43,701 nt of DNA from Burkholderiaceae bacterium (GTDB lineage: Bacteria; Pseudomonadota; Gammaproteobacteria; Burkholderiales; Burkholderiaceae_C), in assembly GCA_019234815.1 (NCBI GenBank), contig JAFALA010000022.1:1-43701 (forward strand), read 5' to 3'. The position numbers were made by a program, and so were the translations under genes. This document shows, in pieces, positions 18,301-27,300 of this stretch (positions within the stretch are counted from its first letter, which is position 1; each line of letters starts with the position of its first letter). Below the pieces are notes generated by a model. That model had not been told where the DNA came from and ran no database searches. It saw only the letters and a program-made list of their open reading frames with translations.

Positions 18301-21300
18301 GTCAGCAGCGGCCCGAATGGGCAGGTGACCAATATTACGGCGGCCTATCCCACTGGCGGCGGCACCTTGCGGGCCGGCGTGCTCAACATCACCGGGGCTC
18401 AAGGCATTGCCTTCAATTACGGGCAAGTGGACACGGCAGCACAAGTCAACCTGGCCACGGCGGGCAGCAGTTCAGTTGCTGCGTACGGCAACGGCAACAA
18501 CTGGTCGAACGCCGGGGTGTTCTTCCACGCCGCCGGGGTGAGTGCCGTGTCCGATCCAGCAGGCCTGAACCCCCACCCGCTGCAAATCAACAGCGTCAAC
18601 AACTTCCTGAACCACTACGGCAGCGACATTGCCAACACCCATGGCGGCCTGACGGTCGGCCAGATCAACTCCTTTTTCAACGGCTACTACTATGGCTATA
18701 ACGGCCAAGTGACGCTGACAGCCGCCAATGGCCCCATCGTCGCCAGCGGCCCCTCGGGCGGTCGAATCAATGTGTCCGTTCCGAATGAATGCGTGAGCTG
18801 GGCCTGCGGCTACGGCAACACGATATCGATGCGCTCGACCGGGACGGCGGCAGGCCTGGGCGTTTCCGCCGGCCTGCCCATGGTGCTTACCGCCTCCAAG
18901 ACCATCAACCTGACGACTTCGGGCGACGTCAATGCCACCAATACCTCGTCGACGCTGAGCACGCTCAGCCTGAATCTTTCCTACGTCGGCAACGCAGCGC
19001 CGAACAGCTACGCGGTTCTGTCCGGGCCCTCGCCAACGCCCAGCCCGAGCAATGGCGTCAACTTCAGCGCCGGCACCCCCGGCGCTGCAAACGGTCCCAA
19101 CCCATTGACGGTCAGCAATACCTCGCTGAACAACGGCAGCGGTGGCATAGGCAACTTCAACCTGAGCGGCGATGGCGACATCCTGGTCACTGGCTTGCAG
19201 AGCGCGCACGCCAACGTCAACCTCTACGCCAACAACGTCAATATCGGCACGCCCGGCATCAACAGCCCGGCCGTGGTGCTGACAGGCGGCGGGCATTTCG
19301 ATGTGAACGCTGCGGGCGCGATCAACGTGGCGAACCTGTCCACGAATGGACCCGAGATCTATCTGTACAGCAGCGGCGGCGCGATCTCGGTCACCCAACT
19401 CGCGGCGACGGGCGCCAGCGTCTATTTCGAAACGGGATCCGGCAACATCAATGTGACGCACCTGTTGTCAGACAACAGCTACGCCTGGATGCAGACCGAC
19501 GGCGCGGGCAATATTGCCATCGCCGACATGTCCTCGCTGGCCAATCCAGGCCAGGCCTCGCAAGGCACCACAGTCAGCGTCACGACGTCGCAAGGCAATC
19601 TGAGTGCGACCTCGATCCTGACCAGCAATGCCTCCGTCGCCTTGACGGCCCGCGGCGGCAGTTTGAGCGCCGGCACGGTCCAAACGAACAATTCGTACAT
19701 CGCGCTTCAGGCGAGCGGCGGCAACCTGAGCGTGGGCACGGTTCAGACCGATGCCAGCGACACGGTGTCCCTGTATGTCACAGGCGGCGACATCCTGGGC
19801 CTGAGCAGCGGCAACCTGGTGGCAGGCGGCACGATCAAGCTCTACAACCAGACGGGCAATATCGGCTCGTCTGTCGTGCCGCTGAATATCACCGCGCCGA
19901 CCACGCTCGACCTCAGCAACCAGCCGGGCAGCCTGGGCGCGGGCGGCGGAGGTTCGATGTTTGTGAACACCAACGTCGATGCGACTCACCTGAACCTGTA
20001 CCTGGCCAACAATGTGGCCGGCAGCACCTATGCCACCAGCAGCTATTCGATCACGCCGACGGTCAACAACCCCAATGGGCTGACGCTGCAAGGCAGCGGG
20101 TCGAGCGCGGGCCTTGTGATCAGCAGCCTGGGCGTCACGGGCACGGCGCCGGCCTCGCAGGTCAGCAGCGTCGTCATCACCGCGGACACGCCCAGCCTGT
20201 CCATCCAGTCGGGCGCCTCCGGCGTGGCGCCGGCGGCCTACACCCTGATCCCCGGCTACAACGCCACCACCAGCCAGCAGGACGGCGCCAATGCCAGCAC
20301 GGTGCTCAATCTGTCGGGCAGCGCCGGCAAGCTGGTGACGCTGGATTTGAACAACGGCAGCACCTCCACCAACATCAGCGGCAATCTGGCGCTGACGGAT
20401 CTGCTGATTTCCACCGTGTCCCAAACGAACCAGGGGGCGCCTCTCACCGCGAGCTTCAGCCTGACAGGGCCGCTGCACAACTTCACATTGAATCGCACGG
20501 GCGACAGCAGTGCCGACAGCTATGTTTTCACCGACGCCAACAGCTCGGGACAAGGCATCTCAGCGGTGAGTTCGGGCAGCGGCACGATGGTGGTGTCGGC
20601 CAGCAACGCGAATGCCATGACGCCCTTGAATCTCACGCTGAATGTCTCGGGCGAGGCGATGCAGGTAGGCAGCGTGGGCCTGACGGCGGCCGATTCCATC
20701 GCGCTCACCGCCACCCAGATCGTCGGCGGCGCGAGCAACCAGCTGACGGCGGGCACGGTGAACCTGAGCGCCACAGCAGGCGACGTGGGAGCGGTCGCCG
20801 GGCCGGCCATCAACGCCGCCGTCGGGGCCTTGACGGTGAACACCAGCGGCAACCTCAATCTCACGGTCAACAACAGCCAGATCACGGGGGCGCCGACGCT
20901 GAGCAGCGTGGCGATCACGACCTCGCATGCTTACGGGCAGCAGTTCACATACGCCATAGGCGGCGATCTGAGCCTGTCCGCCACCGACGTGAACGGCTAC
21001 TGGACCACGCTGGGCCTGACGTCGAGCAGTGCCATCAATTTCTCGTTCTCGGCGGATCGCGGCCTGGTCGTCGGTGACGCCAACCATCTGGGCATCAGCG
21101 ACGTGGGGGGCACCGTCAGCCTGAGCTCCAGCGGCAATTACAGCAACTACCCCAATTACGACACCACGGCCATGGGCATTGCCCAGTCGACGGTGACTGG
21201 CGCCACCGGCATCACGGCCAACCGGGTTTCGCTCAGCGCCGGCGGCTACCTCGGCTACGTGGGGACCAGCGCTGCCCCGATACTGCTGAACACGCCACAG

Positions 21301-24300
21301 CTCCTGCTCACCAGCAACGGCAACATCTATGCGCAGGACAGCGCGGCGCTGACCGAGCTGAGCCTGGTCCTCTCGCATGCCCAGGCCACCAGCGGCTACT
21401 ACGCGCCGAACACCTATTCGATCATCGACGGCGGCAATCTGGCGCTGACGCTGAACGACTATTGCAATAACAGCTGCAATTACCAATGGGGTGGAACATT
21501 CACGCAATTGGCCAGCCTCACCAGCAGCACGCTGGAGTACTTCACGCTGAACGAGCGTGACAGCTTCATGCCGCTCGTGGCGGGCAATTATTCGAACGGC
21601 AACTTCAGCACGGGGCAGATCAACCTCGGCGCGCCGAATTCCAACGTGACGCTGATCGCGCCGTCGATCTACCTCAATCGCTGGAATGCGGTGACCAGCG
21701 CGACGACCGATTCGACCGGCGCGGCCATTGTCAATGGTGCGGCAATCGTCGCCAACACCTTGAACTTGGTGAGCGCTGGCGAGGTCGCGGCTTCGCCTTG
21801 GCACTATTGGAGCAATTCGCAGAATTCGCTGCCTGTCCAGGTCAGCAACTTGAGCGTGCAGGCAGGCGGCAGCATCTATATTCAGAACATCGGCAACCTG
21901 TACGTCGGCAACGCCAGCGCCGGCGGCTCGCTGTTCCTGCAGGCAGTGGCCTCGAACGGGCCGGCCTCGATCACAGCGCCTGGCGCGGGCCTCATGTCGG
22001 GCTCGTCGGTGGCACTGATGGCCAACTACGGCAATCTGGGGACTTCTTCCATCCCACTGGCCACCAATACCTCGAATCTGACGCTCAATGGCGGCGGCGA
22101 TATGTTCATCGCCAACCAGAGCGAACTCAGCAATTTGAGCATCGTCAGTGACCACAACAAGCCGCTCGTGGGCCTGGGAACGACCAACACCATCTCCATT
22201 GCCGACCAAACGCTGTCGGGCGGTCAGCCCTTGAGGCTGGGCATCGTCGACCAGCAGCTGGGCCTAGGCGTATTCCAGTACACGCTCGATGGCCTGAACG
22301 AGCCGCAGCTGCAGTTTTCCTTCGAGAGCGACAGCGGCATGGTGCTGGGTGCGCTCACCGCGTCCACCATTGCGCTGACCTCAGACACCGGCAGCATCGG
22401 TCAGCTCGCCGGCGCGGGCAAGGTAACCGCGGCCGGCTCGGTCTCGATGACCGTCAGCCAGGATCAGTCCATAGGCGCCACCGGCCATCCGATCCAGATC
22501 AATGCCTCGAATCTGAGCTTCACGACAGGGGGCAATCTCTACGTCGCCGACCCTGCAGTGATCACTGCGCTGACCCTGAATACGCTGCAGGTCGACAACG
22601 TCAATGGCGTGCCACCCGTCTATTCGATTGACAACAGTGGTGCACCCGTCGGCAGCCAGGCCACCTTCAACGCCACCGGCGACACGGTCAACGGCGTGCT
22701 CGATGTCAATCACGTGGTCATGGCGCCGTCGAGCTCAGTGACCATCACCAGTTACAGCCCGATTGCCGTTGGCAGCATCAACGTGCCAGGCAGCGGCGGA
22801 TCGATCTCGGTCGACACCGGCGGCAGCGTCAGCCAGCTCAATGGCGGCACGGGCTCCGCGGCGGACAGCGTTTCGCTGACGGCGCAAGGGGGCAATATCG
22901 GCGCCTCTTCGGCACCGATGCTGGTGGACACCATCAACCTGGCGACGGCCACTCAAAATGGCGGCGGCAGCACTTACGTCAGCGTCGTCAGCACCCCGAC
23001 GCGCGGACTCGCCAATGTGACCGTCAGCGACTCCAATGATGGGCCCGCGAATGCCCTCGTGATCACGGACGGCTCGGTCTTCAACCTGAATGGCGGGAAT
23101 GACGGCAGCGGCGTGTTCGCGCTGCTCAGCGCCACTGCAAGCCATGTCAACCTGAACTACCTCAATGCCAACAACAATTTCAATATTGGCACGCTCAATT
23201 TGGGCGCCGGCTCGCTGAGCCTGCGCAGCATCAATGGGGCGATCAACGCTGACAGCGGCTCATTGAGCACGCCGAACATCACCACCACGGGCAATGCGTC
23301 GCTATCGGCCGGCACCGATGTGGGCGCCTCACCGTCCTCGGCCATCTATACGAATGTCGCGGGCCAGGTGTCAGCAAGTTCATGGAACAACGGCAATATC
23401 AACCTGAATCAGGTGGCGGGCCATCCGCTGAACATCAGCCTGGGGGCATACTCCTGGGGCAGCGGCGCCATTGCGGTCACGTCGGTGGGCGATTTGAACC
23501 TCACCAATGGCTTCGGGGTTGGCTCCGGAGGATTGAGCCTGACGGCGGGCGGCAACATCACCTACAGCGGCGGCAATATTTCTCTGTATCAGGCCCCGGT
23601 GACGATGCATGCCACCGGCTCCATCACCGGAGCGTCCAGCCTGGAGGGCGCGTCGGGCGTGACGATGCAGGCAGGACAGTCCATCAATGTCGCTGGCATC
23701 GACGATGCCGCGCAGGGTGGAGAGTCCCTCGGCAATGGCTACGGCCCGGCCAGCAATCCCATCTCCCTGACGGCCGGCGCCGGCAGCGTGACGCTCAATG
23801 GCAGCATCATCAGCAACGCCAGCGTCAATATCACGGCGGCAACGAATATTTACGGCCAGAGCGGCAATTTCGGACTCACGCCCAGCATCAGCCTCCAGGC
23901 CGGCGGCGACATCGGCACCCTCAATGGCAGCACCTTGGGTACCTGGAATTTGAATGGCGCGAATGTCTGGTACGAATTCAACTACGGCGCCTATGCCAAC
24001 CCAGGTACGCAAACGACCAATCCAGGCGTACTGACGTTGAACGCGGTCTCCACCGGAGGCTCCGTGGAACTGGGCTCCTATGCCGGCGTCAACGTCGCGC
24101 GCCTCAGTGGCGCGAACACGGTCAGCCTGCAGGTCCATGGCGACTATGTGAGCCCGAATGCCGGCATCGTCATCGGGACCGATCCGACCATTGGACACAC
24201 GGGCACTGTTTCATCGGCAACGGGCAGCGTCACGCTCACGACGGCCGACGGCAACATCACCGGCGCCGCCGGCAATGCGGTGAAGGCGGCCGGCAGCATC

Positions 24301-27300
24301 ACGGTACAAGCCCATCAAAGTACCTACGCCAACAATTCGGGCGAGTATTACGGCGACAGCACAGGGGGCACCTACAGCAGCGTGGTCTATCCCAATGTCT
24401 ACAACATCGGCTACGACGGCAGCACGGCCACCCCGCTGGCGCTGAGCGCCCCGGTCATCAGCCTGATGGCCAACGGCAGCATTTATGCCACCTTGCCGGT
24501 CACAGGTGTGTCTTCCATTTCGGTGGGGCGCACTTATGCGGCCGACGGCAGCAATGCCGGTGCGAATTGGGCCGGCTCGCTCGGCGCCTTGATGCCAGGC
24601 GGCACGGTGCAGATCAAAGACACCAACGCCAATACCATTGTTGCCATCACCGACACCGGCGCGACCAGCGGCAGCAGCACGGTAGCGGTCAATTACGGTA
24701 CCTCACTGAACTTCAGCTACGCCTCCTACGACCCCATCCAGCTCGGCACGGTCAACCTGGGCAGCGGAGCCCTGGCACTGGCGATTGCCAATCCCTTCAA
24801 TGTGGGCATCACCTCGGCCAACAGCTCCATCACCGGTGGACAGATCAGCTTCACGCTGAACCCGCAGTACGACTACAACACGTCAACATACGACGCAGCA
24901 GGCGGCTTCGGAACCGCCAATGCGCCGATCAACACGCAGGTGGGCAGCATTTCTGGGAGCACCACAGGGGCGACGGCCGGCTTCTACGTCAACCAGACCG
25001 GCGCCATCACCTTGAACAATCTGCAAACCGGCGGCGGCATTGGAGTCACTGCCTCGGGCAACATCACGCTGGAAAACACGGTCAGCGCCGGCAACGGCGG
25101 CTTGAATCTGAACGCCGGCACGGCGCAGATCATCGAGTCGGGCACGCCGACCATTTCGTCCAATGGCGGCGACGTGGTGATGCAGGCGGCGAGCATCGCC
25201 CTGCCGGGCAGCACGGTGCGGGCCAATGCCGGCAATGTGTCCTTGACAGCCACGGATGCCCTGAATCTGGGAGGCGCCACGGTGTACTCGGCAGGCTCCG
25301 CCGGCATGTCGCTGATAGGCTCGACCGTGGCGCTGGGCAACAGTCAACTGAGCACGACCAACGGCGGCGGCGTGAGCATCACGGCGACCAGCGGCAACAT
25401 TGACCTGACTTCAGCCCAGCTGAACAGCTCGGGCGATGTGTCCGCCATGGCGCAGGCCATCACGGCGCCGGGCTCGACCCTGGGTAGCGGCGGCAACCTC
25501 TCGCTCACGGCCAGCACCGGCGGCCTGAGCCTGGCCAACAGCCAGTTGGGGTCGCAAGGCAGCATCGGCACGACCTTGACGGCCACCGCCGGGGCCATCG
25601 ACCTGAGCAGCGCCCGAATCTCGGGCGGCGCTCCCATCACGGTCAGCGGGTTGACGCTGGGCCTGGGCGGCACCGTGATGAGTTCGAACGGTGCCATCAA
25701 CGTGCAAGTGGGGAGCGGCGGATTGGATCTGTCGACCGCCAACATCGCCGGAGCAGAGGTCATTGCCTCGTCGGCCCAGACCCTGATCATCGGCGCCATC
25801 AATGGCAGCAACAGCGTTGACCTGACGTCGACAACAGGCGCCATCCAGGGCAATTCCAACAGCACCACCGGCGTGACGGGACAGACCGTGAGCCTGAATG
25901 CCGCCACGGGCATTGGCACCGCGGCACCCGTGCTGGTGTATGGAGGCAGCGGCAGCACGCTCACCGCGCAAACGACGACGGGCGACGTGCAATTGCTGGC
26001 CGGCGGGCCTGGCGACCACGCATCGTCGCTGACGATGAACATCGGCACGGGTGCGGGCCTGATCCATGTGCTCAACAACTACGGCACGCTGGAGATGGGC
26101 CAGGTGGCGAGCGGCGCCAATGGCAGCAATTACCTCGGCAACATCACCGTCTACAACTCGGTCAACAACAGCACGGTCCAGGTGAACACGGTCACGGCAT
26201 CCGGCCCTGGCGCCATGGTCGAGATCACCGCACCCAGCGGCACGATCCAGGACGATGACCTGGGCAGCGGCGTGAGCGCCTCGCGCATCGTGCTCAACAC
26301 CCTGGGCCTGGGCGGCAAGATCGCCAGCGCCAACGGCAGTCCGAGCCCGCTGGGCGTGCAGGTGAACGGGCAAGCGGTGGTTGCCGTATCCAGCGGCGAC
26401 ATCACGCTGGACTCGACCGCCACGGCCTTGACGCAGATGCCGCTGGTGGCCAGCAATGGCCATGCGCAGACCATCAGCATCACCAGTGCGGGCGACTTCC
26501 AGGTCGGCCAGCTCATCGCCGGCCTGAGTGGCGGCACGGTGAACATCGACGCGGCAGGCAATATAGCCGGCAATGCCAGCACCGGCACGGTGATCCATGC
26601 GGCCAATGTCAACCTCACGGCCACGGGCAATATCGGCAGCGCCAGCAATGCGGTGGCAACGGCCGCCTACGACTTTGGCGCCAACCAGCCGGGCGTGATC
26701 ACCGCCCACTCGACCGGCACCGGCGACATCTACATCAACCAGACCGGCGCAGTCACGCTGCAGAGCGTGACGACGAACAATGGCGCCATCCATGTGAACG
26801 TGGCCGGCAACACCTTTGTCAACCTAGCCAGCAGCGCGGCGACCGATGCCCCCGGCAACGATGTCAACATCAGCCTGTCGCAGGGCGACATGACAGTCAA
26901 CCAGGCCATTGCCGGCGCCACGCAAGGCGCGGTGCGCCTGAGCGCCGCGGCGGGCTCGATTCTGGGCGACGCCCTGGACAGCGCCACCGGCACGATGCCG
27001 CGCGACTGCTGCACGGACCCCCATGTCCAGGGCAACGCCGCCCATCTGGTGGCGCAAGACAATATCGGCTACAACGGCACGGACAGCAGCAACACGCTGA
27101 GCGTGCAGGTCAACCAGCTCAGCACCTCGACCTCCGCCAACAATGCCTACACCGTGCTCTACCTGCTGCCGCAGACGGCGCAGGGCACGGTGGCGCTGGG
27201 CAATGGTTCACTGAATTTCTCGGCCACCGGCACGGGGTCGACCATAGACTTGAAGGCCTGCTTTGGCCTGGACCTGACCGGCATGGGCGATGCGTCGGCC

